64,000 bases of DNA from Bacteroidales bacterium (GTDB lineage Bacteria > Bacteroidota > Bacteroidia > Bacteroidales > UBA932). Location: positions 62,001 to 126,000 of the forward strand of contig JAFYSH010000022.1 of NCBI GenBank assembly GCA_017546605.1, written 5' to 3'. Numbering within the stretch: the first letter of the stretch is position 1; each line of letters opens with the position of its first letter. A model generated the notes under the pieces. The model ran no database searches. It had not been told where the DNA came from and worked only from the letters and a program-made list of their open reading frames with translations. The translations under genes were made by a program, and so were the position numbers. Below, piece after piece: positions 27,840 to 37,719 of the stretch.

Positions 27840-29330
27840 ATGAAACGCTTCCTCCTATTGCTCCTGACGCTCGGATGTTTGCATAGCGTATCCGTGGGCG
27901 CACAAAAGCGCGAATTCCGAGGTGCATGGATTCACATTGTGGGCAACACACAACTACGCACAATGAGCAGTCAAGAGATTAAGCAACACTTGCGGGAAAC
28001 CTTTGATGATCTGGAAGAAGCCGGCTGCAATGCCGTCATCTTTCAAGTACGTCCGCAAGCCGATGCCTTTTATCCGTCAGAACTGGAACCTTGGACCCGC
28101 TTCTTGACAGGAGAACAAGGCAAGGCTCCCGATCCGTTCTGGGATCCACTGGCCTTTGCCATTGAAGAAGCGCACCAACGCGGTATGGAACTGCACGCCT
28201 GGTGCAATCCCTATCGCGTTACCTCAAACGAGGAAGAAGTGCTCTGGGACGGCCACTTGTACTTCCAACGTCCAGATCTGTTCAAACGTTACGGCAAACA
28301 ATTGTATTTTGATCCGGGCGAACCGGAGGCCAGAGCCCATACGGTACGAGTAGTGGCCGACATTGTGACCCGCTACGACATTGACGCGATTCACTTCGAT
28401 GACTACTTCTATCCCTATCCTGTACGATTTGAAGAGTTTCACGACGACCATTCCTTTGTCAAATATGCCGTAGAACAAGGTTTTGAATATTGGCAGAAAA
28501 ATGATTGGCGCCGCCACAATGTGGAACTGCTCATTCAGGAACTGAACGATACCATCAAAGCCCTCAAACCCTGGGTACGCTTTGGCATCAGTCCGTTTGG
28601 TATCCATCGCAACAAAAGGGACTACGAAGACGGAAGTGAAACGAACGGGCTATCCAATTACGACCAACTGTATGCCGATGTCCCGGCCTGGGCTCAAAAA
28701 GGCATCATTGACTACCTGGTTCCCCAACTTTACTGGAAGATCGGCAACCCGGCAGCAGACTACGAAATCCTACTTCATTGGTGGAACGATGGCGGTTTCA
28801 CACCCCATCTGTACATCGGACAAAACATTGCAGTAATGGATGCTCCGGATGAGGCCAACCCCGGCCAGACACAACTTCACCGAAAAATTGAAATGACACG
28901 CCAACTGGAAGGGGTCGCTGGAAATGTATGGTGGCCGGGCTGGTCATTGTCAAAGAACGACAAAGATGTAAAACGCCAACTAACTAACGACTACCAACAG
29001 TACCCCGCGCTGATTCCAGCATACACGCACTTGGATTCAATCGCTCCAGCAGCGCCGAACAACCTGCACAAACACCGCAAGCAACTGCGCTGGGAAACGG
29101 CAGCAACCACAGACCCGCTGCAAGAAGCACTGTTCAGCATTGTTTATGTATTTCCGCCCAATACCAAGACCGATTACCAAGAGCCGAGATACATTTACAA
29201 AATAGTCAAGGGCAACCAAATGGAGGTTGACAAAAATTGGGAAAAAGGTAGCCGCATTGCGATCACAATCGTGGACCGCTGTTGGAATGAAAGCGCCCCG
29301 AGCTCCCTATTGGTATGGGAAGGACATTAA
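27840..29330 (+). CDS. GHL10-type glycoside hydrolase-like protein (DUF187)
   Basis: A 496-aa exported protein with a signal peptide (MKRFLLLLLTLGCLHSVSVGA) and the conserved start of the GHL10/DUF187 family (REFRGAWIHIVGN; GCNAVIFQVRPQADAFYPS; LHAWCNPYRV). A TIM-barrel fold with DIDAIHFDDYFYPYP as a likely catalytic-strand motif occupies about residues 25-390. The C-terminal ~100 residues look like a beta-sandwich. YngK and relatives are thought to cleave polysaccharide or peptidoglycan-related glycans, but the substrate here is unknown. It is probably co-transcribed with the phosphatase. Confidence 0.87.
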   Translation: MKRFLLLLLTLGCLHSVSVGAQKREFRGAWIHIVGNTQLRTMSSQEIKQHLRETFDDLEEAGCNAVIFQVRPQADAFYPSELEPWTRFLTGEQGKAPDPFWDPLAFAIEEAHQRGMELHAWCNPYRVTSNEEEVLWDGHLYFQRPDLFKRYGKQLYFDPGEPEARAHTVRVVADIVTRYDIDAIHFDDYFYPYPVRFEEFHDDHSFVKYAVEQGFEYWQKNDWRRHNVELLIQELNDTIKALKPWVRFGISPFGIHRNKRDYEDGSETNGLSNYDQLYADVPAWAQKGIIDYLVPQLYWKIGNPAADYEILLHWWNDGGFTPHLYIGQNIAVMDAPDEANPGQTQLHRKIEMTRQLEGVAGNVWWPGWSLSKNDKDVKRQLTNDYQQYPALIPAYTHLDSIAPAAPNNLHKHRKQLRWETAATTDPLQEALFSIVYVFPPNTKTDYQEPRYIYKIVKGNQMEVDKNWEKGSRIAITIVDRCWNESAPSSLLVWEGH

Positions 29331-29388
29331 CAAACACAAAACTGCACACAAAAGGCCAATAGCTGCTACAAAATTTAAAACAGTTTGT

Positions 29389-29396
29389 TAATTTTG
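29389..29396 (+). promoter_or_regulatory. Putative -7 box for asnS
   Basis: TAATTTTG matches TAnnTTTG and lies 25 bases before the asnS start, in the 91-base gap after the GHL10 gene. No TTTG is found at the usual -33 spacing. Confidence 0.45.
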
Positions 29397-29421
29397 TGGG
29401 ATAAATATAAATCATACGAAA

Positions 29422-30807
29422 ATGAAAAGAATGAAAGTAAGCCAGCTCCTGGTAGAAACTCCGGGACAAGAAGTCATCGCAAAAGGATGGGTTCGCACAA
29501 AACGCGGTAATAAAAACGTGAATTTCATCGCGTTGAATGACGGCTCTACAATCAAAAACATACAAGTAGTCTGCGAAACTGCTCGCTTCGAAGAAGAGTT
29601 GCTCAAACAAATCACCACCGGCAGCAGTTTGTGCGTTCGTGGAGAGTTGGTTGCTTCGCAAGGCAGTGGACAAGCGGTAGAAATCCAAGCTCGTGAAATC
29701 CAAATCTATGGAACAGCCGATCCGGAAGCCTACCCGCTTCAAAAGAAGGGGCACAGCATGGAGTTCCTGCGGGAAATTGCGCACTTGCGTCCCCGTACCA
29801 ACACCTTCGGTGCAGTCCTCCGTATCCGTCACGCCATGGCCTTTGCCATCCACAAATTCTTCAACGACAAGGGCTTTGTATACATTCACACTCCGCTCAT
29901 TACCGCCTCTGATGCAGAAGGTGCTGGTGCTATGTTCCAAGTAACTACATTGGATGTCGCCAACCCTCCCCGCAACGAAGACGGCAGCATCAACTACACA
30001 GAAGACTTCTTCGGAAAACATACTAGCCTGACAGTAAGCGGTCAGTTGGAAGGCGAAATGGGCGCTACAGCTCTCGGAGAAATCTACACCTTTGGTCCGA
30101 CCTTCCGCGCAGAAAACTCCAACACGCCCCGCCACTTGGCAGAGTTCTGGATGATCGAGCCGGAAATGGCATTCTATGAAATTGAAGACAACATGGACTT
30201 GGCAGAAGAGTTCATCAAATACTTGGTTCAATACGCATTGGACCACTGCATGGACGACCTCCAATTCCTCAACGATATGTTCGACAAAGAACTGATCGAA
30301 CGTCTTCGTAGCGTTACCTCTACCGATTTCGTGCGCCTGACCTACACGGAAGGTGTGGATATCTTGATGAAGTCCGGTGTTAAATTCGAATACCCGGTCT
30401 TCTGGGGAGCCGACCTGCAAAGTGAACATGAACGCTACCTGGTTGAAAAGCACTTCGGAAAACCGGTGATCCTGACCGACTATCCGAAAGACATCAAAGC
30501 CTTCTACATGAAGCAAAACGAAGATGGAAAAACCGTTCGCGGTATGGACGTATTGTTCCCGAAAATTGGCGAAATCATCGGAGGCTCGCAACGGGAAGAA
30601 TCCTTGGAAAAACTCCAAAACCGGATCCAGGAACTCCAAATGGATACCCGTGGTTTGGAATGGTACTTAGACAGCCGTCGCTTCGGTACCGTGCCGCATA
30701 GTGGCTTCGGTCTGGGCTTTGAACGCCTGCTGCTTTTCGTAACAGGTATGGCCAACATCCGCGATGTAATTCCTTTCCCGAGAACCCCTAAAAACGCTGA
30801 ATTTTAA
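29422..30807 (+). CDS. asnS: Asparaginyl-tRNA synthetase
   Basis: AsnS, 461 aa, is a class IIb aminoacyl-tRNA synthetase. An N-terminal OB-fold anticodon-binding domain (about residues 5-110) precedes the catalytic domain with motif 2 ([21 protein letters not shown], about 231-251) and motif 3 ([10 protein letters not shown], about 432-441). A large 458-aa minus-strand open frame over this gene is an artefact of its codon use. It shares one base with the following udk (TAATG). A second ATG nine bases in is an alternative start. Confidence 0.95.
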   Translation: MKRMKVSQLLVETPGQEVIAKGWVRTKRGNKNVNFIALNDGSTIKNIQVVCETARFEEELLKQITTGSSLCVRGELVASQGSGQAVEIQAREIQIYGTADPEAYPLQKKGHSMEFLREIAHLRPRTNTFGAVLRIRHAMAFAIHKFFNDKGFVYIHTPLITASDAEGAGAMFQVTTLDVANPPRNEDGSINYTEDFFGKHTSLTVSGQLEGEMGATALGEIYTFGPTFRAENSNTPRHLAEFWMIEPEMAFYEIEDNMDLAEEFIKYLVQYALDHCMDDLQFLNDMFDKELIERLRSVTSTDFVRLTYTEGVDILMKSGVKFEYPVFWGADLQSEHERYLVEKHFGKPVILTDYPKDIKAFYMKQNEDGKTVRGMDVLFPKIGEIIGGSQREESLEKLQNRIQELQMDTRGLEWYLDSRRFGTVPHSGFGLGFERLLLFVTGMANIRDVIPFPRTPKNAEF

Positions 30808-31424
30808 TGTTGATCATTGGCATTGCCGGAGGAACCGGTTCTGGAAAAACTACCGTAGTAAAACGCATTGCTGAAATGCTCAGCAAGGATGTTGCTGTAA
30901 TCATTCCGCAAGATTCCTACTACAAAGACCAAAGCCACCTTCCCCTTGAAAAAAGGCAGGAACTAAACTTTGACCACCCGGACTCCATCGATTGGCCCCT
31001 TTTGATCAAACAATTGAAAGCCCTCAAAGCAGGACAAGCAATTGACCAGCCGGTCTATTCCTACCTGACCTGCTCCCGATCATCAACTGAAACCCTGCAC
31101 ATTGAGCCCGCTCAAGTGATCATCGTTGAAGGCATTCTGATCTTCACCTGCGAGGAATTGAGAGATCTGTTGGATGTCAAGATTTTCGTTGATGCGGAAG
31201 CTGATGATCGTTTGCTGCGGGTCATCTCCCGGGACATTATGGAACGGGGGCGTAGCGTTTCAAAGGTCATGGAACGCTATGAAAAAACCTTGAAGCCGAT
31301 GCACCTTCAGTTCATCGAACCGACAAAACGGTATGCGGATCTGATCATTCCACAAGGGGGACATAACCAGGTTGCCATTGATGTGCTCTTGGCCACCATC
31401 GAAAAAGCCTTGCAGAAAGCCTAA
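30807..31424 (+). CDS. udk: Uridine kinase
   Basis: Udk, 205 aa, phosphorylates uridine and cytidine in pyrimidine salvage. The Walker A loop GGTGSGKTT is at residues 8-16, the conserved QDSYYKD block at about 36-42, FDHPDSIDWPLL at about 54-65 and the RDIMERGRS block at about 145-153. Length is normal. It is translationally linked to asnS by a one-base overlap and is followed three bases later by a TonB-like gene. Confidence 0.95.
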   Translation: MLIIGIAGGTGSGKTTVVKRIAEMLSKDVAVIIPQDSYYKDQSHLPLEKRQELNFDHPDSIDWPLLIKQLKALKAGQAIDQPVYSYLTCSRSSTETLHIEPAQVIIVEGILIFTCEELRDLLDVKIFVDAEADDRLLRVISRDIMERGRSVSKVMERYEKTLKPMHLQFIEPTKRYADLIIPQGGHNQVAIDVLLATIEKALQKA

Positions 31425-31427
31425 AGC

Positions 31428-32186
31428 ATGGATATCAGACCGATTTGGGAAAAACTCTGTAATCAACTCAGTCAACGAGACAATCAGGCGGGACTGTACC
31501 TTACGGTATCGTTCCACCTGATTTTATTGATTGTATTCCTATCCTACTCCATCCAACGGCTCATCCCGGAAGAAGTATCCTTTGTATTTGATTTCACCGG
31601 CATTGAACAGGAAGAGGAAATCAAACGTCAGGAAGAAATCAAAAAAAGTGTTGTAGAAGAAATTGATGCACTGCTTGCCAAATCCAGCCAAACAAACGTC
31701 CGAAATACCGCAGTGGATGCGTACGAACGTAATGGGGAACGGCTCAAAGATGACCGCAGCAAAAACCCGAGCGATGTGTATGACGAAGCTCGCCGCTTGC
31801 AAGCCAAGTTGGATGCCTCGCGCTGGGAAGCCCTGCAAAATCAAGACTCCAATGAGGACGTAGCTCTCGAAGGTGCTGCAACCTCCAAGAATCAGGAAAA
31901 GTACGTAGGTGCCTCCGTTATTTCTTATCGGTTAAAGGATCGTAAAGCATTGGATTTAAAGGTTCCAGCCTATAAATGCCAAGGCGCGGGCGATGTTACC
32001 GTAGCCATCATTGTCAATCGGAAAGGTTATGTTAAAACCGCCCGAATTGTTCAAGATCTTTCCTCTACCGACCAATGTCTACAAGAATATGCAATAAAAG
32101 CAGCAGAACGTTCCCGTTTTACTGCTGCTCCAGATGCTCCGGAAAAACAAGCCGGAGAAATCGTTTATCGCTTTATTGCGCAATAA
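31428..32186 (+). CDS. TonB-like energy-transducer family protein
   Basis: A 252-aa protein with one N-terminal transmembrane helix (about residues 22-44), a charged, probably helical periplasmic linker (about 58-150, starting EQEEEIKRQEEIKKS) and a C-terminal domain (about 170-252) with the TonB_C-type pattern VTVAIIVNRKGYVKTARIV...YAIKAAERSRF...GEIVYRF. TonB links the ExbBD proton channel to outer-membrane receptors. The Pro-rich spacer of classical TonB is lacking, so this could be a TonB or TolA-like relative. Its 3' end overlaps the convergent S41 protease gene by 14 bases. Confidence 0.75.
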   Translation: MDIRPIWEKLCNQLSQRDNQAGLYLTVSFHLILLIVFLSYSIQRLIPEEVSFVFDFTGIEQEEEIKRQEEIKKSVVEEIDALLAKSSQTNVRNTAVDAYERNGERLKDDRSKNPSDVYDEARRLQAKLDASRWEALQNQDSNEDVALEGAATSKNQEKYVGASVISYRLKDRKALDLKVPAYKCQGAGDVTVAIIVNRKGYVKTARIVQDLSSTDQCLQEYAIKAAERSRFTAAPDAPEKQAGEIVYRFIAQ

Positions 32187-33777
32187 CCTTCGTTTCGTTG
32201 GCAACGGCCGTCTGGATAACCGGATCAAGGGGGGCAATCAACGGATAGAATGCCGCGTCATCCATCGCACTGTAGCGGCCGATCATCGCGCGTAACTGAG
32301 TCAACACGATGTCCCGGGAAATGGCCCACTGATGACGATCCACCGCCAAACCCTGTTCTCGCACATACTGCAAGAAACTTCCCTCCAAATTCAAGCAATC
32401 CAAGACCTGATCCAGCACGGGCAGTGTCGTTGCCTGCTGCAATGCTTTCCGATGTTTATCAGCCATTTTTTTGCTATAACGCGCCTGCAAACCTTGGCGG
32501 TTGATGGTTACCAATAAATCTGTAACGCCTACCGTATCCACCGGCACAAACACATCCGGAATGATCCCACCACCGCCATAAACCGGGCGGCCCGCTACGG
32601 TATAATACATGAGGCTATCATTCTTCGGAATACTATCTGCAACCATCATTTCCCCGTGCCGGTAACGTTCCAGAAGATCCGTTCCATAAGAGTCTTCTCC
32701 CCGATCGTAGGGTTTCTGAATACAACGGCCAGCCGGTGTATAAAAACGTGCAACCGTCAAACGGATGCCCGAACCATCGGAAAAATTAACCGGTTCTTGT
32801 ACCAAGCCTTTTCCAAAAGAACGACGGCCATACAAAGTCCCCCGGTCGTTGTCTTGAATCGCTCCTGCAAAAATCTCGCTGGAGGAAGCCGAATTCTCAT
32901 CCAACAGAACCGCCAACTCTACCTGTTGACAACTGCCACGGCCATCCGCGTGAAAATCCTGACGAGGACGTTCCCTTCCTTCCATATATACGATCAAATC
33001 GCCCCGATGCAGAAACTCATTGGCCAGCAACAAGGACTGATCAAAATAACCGCCCGTATTGTCTCGCAAATCAAAGATCAGACGCTTCATCCCCGCTGCC
33101 ACCAACTGCGGTACCGCAGTCATAAATTCGGCATAACTGGTGCGCGTAAACTTGGACAATTTGATATAACCGGTCGTGTCGTTGATCATATAGGCCACAT
33201 CCAGGCTTTTAACCGGAATTTTACCCCGAATGATCTCATAGGGAATCTGCGTTCCTTCACGAAGGATATCCAATTGTACACGTGTTCCAGAAGGACCCTT
33301 CATCCGACGCACCATGCTGTCTTGCGGGAATTTTACCCCTGCCACATCCTTTCCATTGATGCGCAAGATGCGGTCTCCGGGCAACAAACCCGCACGTTGG
33401 GAGGGACCTCCAGCAATGACGGATGCCACGATAGCCGTATCCTCGGGCACGTTGAACATGATTCCAATACCGTCAAAATTACCTTCCAGTTCCTCATCAG
33501 CCTGCTGCAAACGAGCCGGAGGCAGGTAGATGGAATGAGGGTCCAACTCCTTTAAAATTGCCGGTAAAAGGTTTTCTGTCAATGCCTGGTGATCCAGACT
33601 ATCCACATAGTGACGGTCTATTTGTTCCAACACCAGTTCCAGTTTTCCCCAATCGTGCTGCCGGTGCAACAGTTGGCTCATCTGCCGAAGATCCGTAATC
33701 CGGGTCACCAAAGCTCCGATCAATAGGAAAACGATGGCAAATAGTATGTATCTGAGGCGTTTGTATGTTGTTTCCAT
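32173..33777 (-). CDS. S41-family C-terminal processing protease
   Basis: A 534-aa periplasmic serine protease of the CtpA/Prc type. An N-terminal anchor helix is at about residues 9-26, a PDZ domain at about 100-170 (GIGIMFNVPEDTAIV...AGLLPGDRILRING) and the tail-specific protease core at about 190-380. The catalytic Ser lies in the Ser-rich stretch DENSASSSEI (about 292-302) and the general base is Lys323 in SFGKGLVQ. The C-terminal ~150 residues extend beyond the core, as in other Bacteroidetes members. Last gene of a nine-gene minus-strand run. Confidence 0.92.
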   Translation of the reverse strand: METTYKRLRYILFAIVFLLIGALVTRITDLRQMSQLLHRQHDWGKLELVLEQIDRHYVDSLDHQALTENLLPAILKELDPHSIYLPPARLQQADEELEGNFDGIGIMFNVPEDTAIVASVIAGGPSQRAGLLPGDRILRINGKDVAGVKFPQDSMVRRMKGPSGTRVQLDILREGTQIPYEIIRGKIPVKSLDVAYMINDTTGYIKLSKFTRTSYAEFMTAVPQLVAAGMKRLIFDLRDNTGGYFDQSLLLANEFLHRGDLIVYMEGRERPRQDFHADGRGSCQQVELAVLLDENSASSSEIFAGAIQDNDRGTLYGRRSFGKGLVQEPVNFSDGSGIRLTVARFYTPAGRCIQKPYDRGEDSYGTDLLERYRHGEMMVADSIPKNDSLMYYTVAGRPVYGGGGIIPDVFVPVDTVGVTDLLVTINRQGLQARYSKKMADKHRKALQQATTLPVLDQVLDCLNLEGSFLQYVREQGLAVDRHQWAISRDIVLTQLRAMIGRYSAMDDAAFYPLIAPLDPVIQTAVANETKVIAQ

Positions 33778-33780
33778 CTT

Positions 33781-34197
33781 CTAATACTGAATCACTTCAA
33801 TGCCTGCCCGCAACAACAAATCGATGCCGTCCCGTACCCGATAATCCTTGTGATAAACTACCCGACTGATGCCGGCCTGAATAATGAGTTTGGAACACTC
33901 CAGACACGGTGCATCAGTTACGTACAAAGTGGCCCCATTGCTGTTATTACCTGATTTTGCAATCTTTGTAATCGCATTGGCTTCAGCATGAAGCACACAA
34001 GGTTTGGTCAGCCCTTGCTCATCCTCACAAACATTTTCAAACCCCTTCGGCATCCCATTGTAGCCATCCGAGATGATCATATTGTCTTTGACGATCAAGG
34101 CGCCCACCTGACGTCTGACGCAATAAGAGTTCTTCGCCCAAACAGCTGCCATTTCCAGGTAGCTCAAATCAAACTGGCGTTGTTTTTCAGGCTTCAT
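33781..34197 (-). CDS. Deoxycytidylate (dCMP) deaminase
   Basis: A 138-aa zinc-dependent deaminase that converts dCMP to dUMP, feeding dTMP synthesis. The zinc-site motifs are HAEANAI (about residues 70-76, His and catalytic Glu) and PCLECSK (about 98-104, two Cys). The N-terminal block MAAVWAKNSYCVRRQVGALIV is typical of the dCMP deaminase/ComEB group. It is placed between an acyl-CoA synthetase and the S41 protease with gaps of two or three bases. Confidence 0.92.
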   Translation of the reverse strand: MKPEKQRQFDLSYLEMAAVWAKNSYCVRRQVGALIVKDNMIISDGYNGMPKGFENVCEDEQGLTKPCVLHAEANAITKIAKSGNNSNGATLYVTDAPCLECSKLIIQAGISRVVYHKDYRVRDGIDLLLRAGIEVIQY

Positions 34198-34199
34198 AC

Positions 34200-35852
34200 T
34201 TAACGTTGGTACAAATATCGTTTAATGCTCTTCTTGGGAGTTTTCTCAAATTCTTCCGGGAAAATTTCCACACTGGCCAGCTTGCAGTAGTTGGGTAACT
34301 CCTTGTTCAGATCCGCGACACTATCTTTCAATTTTTGCAACAATTGGGCACGGGAGAGTCCATCCGCTTCAGCTAATTCCAATTCCGGATAAACCAGGGC
34401 AACCAACAGCCCATTATCTTCAATCACCAAAGATTCAACAACATAAGGCATGTTGTTAATTTCACTTTCAATTTCCTCCGGATAAATATTCTGTCCAGAA
34501 GGGCCCAAGATCATACTCTTGGAACGACCACGGATGTAAAGGTAACCGTCTTTGTCCAAGACGCCCAAGTCACCCGTCTTGAACCAACCATCATCGGTAA
34601 AGGCATCCTTCGTTGCCTGCTCATTTTTAAAATAGCCTAAGAATACGTTATCGCCTCTAACTTGAATTTCACCAGCCTCGTTGATCGGGTCGCTTGAGTC
34701 AATCCGCACTTCCATCCGAGGAGCCGGACGTCCGCAAGAATAAAGGGGTGTCTTATTCCAAGGGGCATAGGTGATGATGGGTGCACATTCCGTCATACCG
34801 TAACCCACGGTAAAACGGAAGCCAATGCGCTTCAAGAATGCCTCCGCTTCACGGTTAAAGGCAGCACCACCAATGATCACCTCCGCAAAGTTTCCACCAA
34901 AGGCTGCTTCCAATTCCCGATTGATGCGTTGGTGAATCACTTCATCAATCACCGGAAGATGCAACAAGTGCTTAAGAGCTTTCTTATTGATGATCGGAAC
35001 CAACTTCTTCTTGTAAATCTTTTCGATCACCAAGGGGACCGAAATGATTACATTCGGCTTCACGGCTTCAAAGGCCTCCAGAATAATCTTGGGCGTAGGC
35101 AAACGGGTCAAGAAATGCACGTGTGTACCGATGCACATTTCAAAGAAGAATTCAAACATCATTCCGTACATATGTGCAGTCGGCAACATGGACACCACAT
35201 TGGACGAATTATCCAATTGCGGAAAAGCCTCAATTGCAAACTGAACATTGGACAACAAGGCCCGATACGGAATCATCACTCCCTTGGAAAAGCCAGAAGT
35301 ACCTGAGGTATAGTTGATCATTGCCAACTCATCCGGCTGATCTTCGTAGTAATTGATGCTTTCCGGTTGGAAACTCCGAGGGTATTTTTTACCAAAAAGT
35401 TCGTTCAAGTGCTCACGGGTATCCAGTATGTGATCATTTGCAGCATAGAGCAATGAGAAATCCTTCAAAGCAATGATCGCATCCAAGTTGGGCATTTCTG
35501 CCTGGCTCAAGCCGTCCCATACCACATCTCCCACAAAAAGAATGCGGGACTCAGAATGATTGACCAGGTAATGCACATTGGAAGATTTGAACTCGTGCAA
35601 AATGGGAACCGGTACCGCACCATAGGTCAGTGATGCCAAAAAGGCAACGCCCCAATTGGCTTGATTGCGACCACAAATTGAAACGCGATCACCACGCTTC
35701 ACACCACAACGTTCAAAAACAATATGTATCTTCTCAATTCGACGTGCCACGTCCCGATAATACAGGGTTACACCTTTAAAGTCGGACAATGCCGGACAAT
35801 TCCAATGTTTTCTAAAACTACTTTCCAGTAATTTATTCATCGATGTAGCCAT
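34200..35852 (-). CDS. Long-chain acyl-CoA synthetase (AMP-binding)
   Basis: A 550-aa adenylate-forming enzyme that activates fatty acids with ATP and CoA. The AMP-binding motif YTSGTSGFSKGV lies near residues 180-191, YGMTECAPIITY near 348-359, and the hinge region GDLGVLDKDGYLYIRGR near 427-443. The C-terminal KTPKKSIKRYLY contains the catalytic-type lysine. A precise fatty-acid chain length cannot be told. It lies downstream of the MsbA-like exporter, so it may help recycle lipid A or phospholipid acyl chains, which is inference. Confidence 0.88.
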   Translation of the reverse strand: MATSMNKLLESSFRKHWNCPALSDFKGVTLYYRDVARRIEKIHIVFERCGVKRGDRVSICGRNQANWGVAFLASLTYGAVPVPILHEFKSSNVHYLVNHSESRILFVGDVVWDGLSQAEMPNLDAIIALKDFSLLYAANDHILDTREHLNELFGKKYPRSFQPESINYYEDQPDELAMINYTSGTSGFSKGVMIPYRALLSNVQFAIEAFPQLDNSSNVVSMLPTAHMYGMMFEFFFEMCIGTHVHFLTRLPTPKIILEAFEAVKPNVIISVPLVIEKIYKKKLVPIINKKALKHLLHLPVIDEVIHQRINRELEAAFGGNFAEVIIGGAAFNREAEAFLKRIGFRFTVGYGMTECAPIITYAPWNKTPLYSCGRPAPRMEVRIDSSDPINEAGEIQVRGDNVFLGYFKNEQATKDAFTDDGWFKTGDLGVLDKDGYLYIRGRSKSMILGPSGQNIYPEEIESEINNMPYVVESLVIEDNGLLVALVYPELELAEADGLSRAQLLQKLKDSVADLNKELPNYCKLASVEIFPEEFEKTPKKSIKRYLYQR

Positions 35853-35877
35853 AAGTAAAATATTAAGTTCTACGTTA

Positions 35878-37704
35878 TTAATTAAAGGCCTGCAAATAAC
35901 ACAAATGGGAATACAGACCTCCTTGTTTAATCAGTGTATCGTGATTTCCTCGTTCCACAATCTCGCCTTGTTGCAGAACGATGATTTCATCCGCATGTTG
36001 AATGGTGGACAACCGGTGAGCAATCACCAAAGATGTCCGATTTTTCATTAAGGTTGTCAATGCATCTTGTACCAAGCGTTCGCTTTCGGTATCCAAAGCC
36101 GATGTTGCCTCATCCAAAATCAGGATTGGCGGATTCTTCAAAACGGCACGTGCAATCGCCAGACGTTGCCGCTGACCTCCGGATAATTTTGCACCGCGAT
36201 CCCCGATGTTCGTGTCATAACCCTGCTCCAGTTGGACAATGAACTCGTCTGCATTGGCAATCTTAGCTGCCCGGATGACATCCTCTCGGGTAACACCCTC
36301 CATACCAAACGCGATGTTGTTATGTACCGTATCATTAAACAATATCGCCTCTTGGGTCACAACCCCCATTTGAGCGATCAAGTCTTTCATACTATAATCG
36401 CGAATATCAACGCCATCCAAGGTAATCTGCCCCTCGGTCACATCATAAAACCGGGGCAATAAGTCTGCAATCGTACTCTTTCCCGCACCTGAAGGACCTA
36501 CCAACGCAATCATCTTTCCTTTCGGAATGGCAAAGTCAACGTGCTTCAAAACCGGATCGGTTGCATAGCGGAAAGATACTTTCTTGAATTCAATCCCTTG
36601 TTCAAATACTTTGAGCGGAACCGGTTGGGTAGCATTCTTAATCTCAGACGTCTGATCCAGAATTGCCAATACGCGGCGACCGGAAACCAATCCCCGTTGG
36701 ATGCTTGCATAGGCATTGGCCATCGCTTTGGCCGGCTCCAATACCCGCCAATAAAAACCGATATAGACGATGAACTCCGGTAAAGTCATATTCAGCTGAC
36801 CCCGGATTTGCAAAAAACCGCCATAGAACAACACCGCCGCCGCCACACAAATGCCCAAAAACTCAGACAAAGGTGAGGCCATCTCCTGACGGGAGAACAT
36901 CGAACGGCTTACCTGTTTGTGTTCCTCATTCAACTGATTGAAATTTCCACGCACATAACTTTGTGCATTGAAAGCCTTGATGATTCGGATCCCCGATATG
37001 GCTTCTTCAAATTGGCTGATAATCCGACCCAGCAAAGTTTGGGTCACTACCGCACCACGTTTCAGTTTTCGTGTAATTCCGCCAATGGCCAATGCAGACA
37101 CCGGCAAAGTCACCAGAGTCAGGATGGTCAACTGGGGAGACATATAAAAGAGAGCCACCAAAAAGCCGATTACCAGCAGAGGCTCACGAAAGATAATGTG
37201 AAAACTGCTGGCCACACTATTTTGCACCTCATTCACATCGTTGGAAATACTGGAAAGAATGTCGCCTTTGCGTTGTGAATGATAATAACCCACATCCATT
37301 TTGGTGATTTTGACAAACAAGTCATTCCGCAAGTTCTTCATGATGTAGGTCTTCATATTCACCAAAACACGCTGCGACAAATAACGCGTCAAATTGGATA
37401 GAAACGAAGCACTGATCAGGATCAGACAAACAAACACCAAGCCACGAAGTACCCCATTGGCCATCATAATCTGGCTTAGGTAATATTGGAAGACGCCGTT
37501 GAAATAATCCACACTGAATGAAAATTCCGGCAATGATGCCACTTGCGCTACTTGGTCCGGCGTGAAGAGGACCGTCAATAAGGGATTGATCAGCGCATAA
37601 TTGGCCACACCAAACAAAACCGATAAGATCGAAAGGGTCAAGTAGCTCGGCCAAAACCGATGATAAGGTTTCGCATAGGCCAACAAGCGTTTAAATGTTT
37701 CCAT
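35878..37704 (-). CDS. MsbA-like ABC exporter (fused permease and ATPase)
   Basis: A 608-aa half-transporter. An ABC type-1 transmembrane domain with six helices spans about residues 15-330, with the ATPase at about 365-600. Walker A is GPSGAGKST, the signature is LSGGQRQRLAIARA, Walker B is ILILDEATSALD and the switch His is in IAHRLS. The closest functional class is MsbA-type lipid/lipopolysaccharide flippase, but multidrug exporters share this architecture. It forms a homodimer or pairs with another half-transporter; no partner is adjacent. Confidence 0.88.
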   Translation of the reverse strand: METFKRLLAYAKPYHRFWPSYLTLSILSVLFGVANYALINPLLTVLFTPDQVAQVASLPEFSFSVDYFNGVFQYYLSQIMMANGVLRGLVFVCLILISASFLSNLTRYLSQRVLVNMKTYIMKNLRNDLFVKITKMDVGYYHSQRKGDILSSISNDVNEVQNSVASSFHIIFREPLLVIGFLVALFYMSPQLTILTLVTLPVSALAIGGITRKLKRGAVVTQTLLGRIISQFEEAISGIRIIKAFNAQSYVRGNFNQLNEEHKQVSRSMFSRQEMASPLSEFLGICVAAAVLFYGGFLQIRGQLNMTLPEFIVYIGFYWRVLEPAKAMANAYASIQRGLVSGRRVLAILDQTSEIKNATQPVPLKVFEQGIEFKKVSFRYATDPVLKHVDFAIPKGKMIALVGPSGAGKSTIADLLPRFYDVTEGQITLDGVDIRDYSMKDLIAQMGVVTQEAILFNDTVHNNIAFGMEGVTREDVIRAAKIANADEFIVQLEQGYDTNIGDRGAKLSGGQRQRLAIARAVLKNPPILILDEATSALDTESERLVQDALTTLMKNRTSLVIAHRLSTIQHADEIIVLQQGEIVERGNHDTLIKQGGLYSHLCYLQAFN

Positions 37705-37719
37705 ACTTCCAGTAAAAGG

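Noticed and set aside
29263..30639. 458-aa open frame on the minus strand
   Set aside because: Fully antisense to asnS, which has complete class II synthetase motifs; the translation is Cys/Phe/Val-rich with no domain, a codon-bias shadow.
32656..33555. 299-aa plus-strand open frame over the S41 protease gene
   Set aside because: Antisense to a complete protease with PDZ and catalytic motifs; no independent support.
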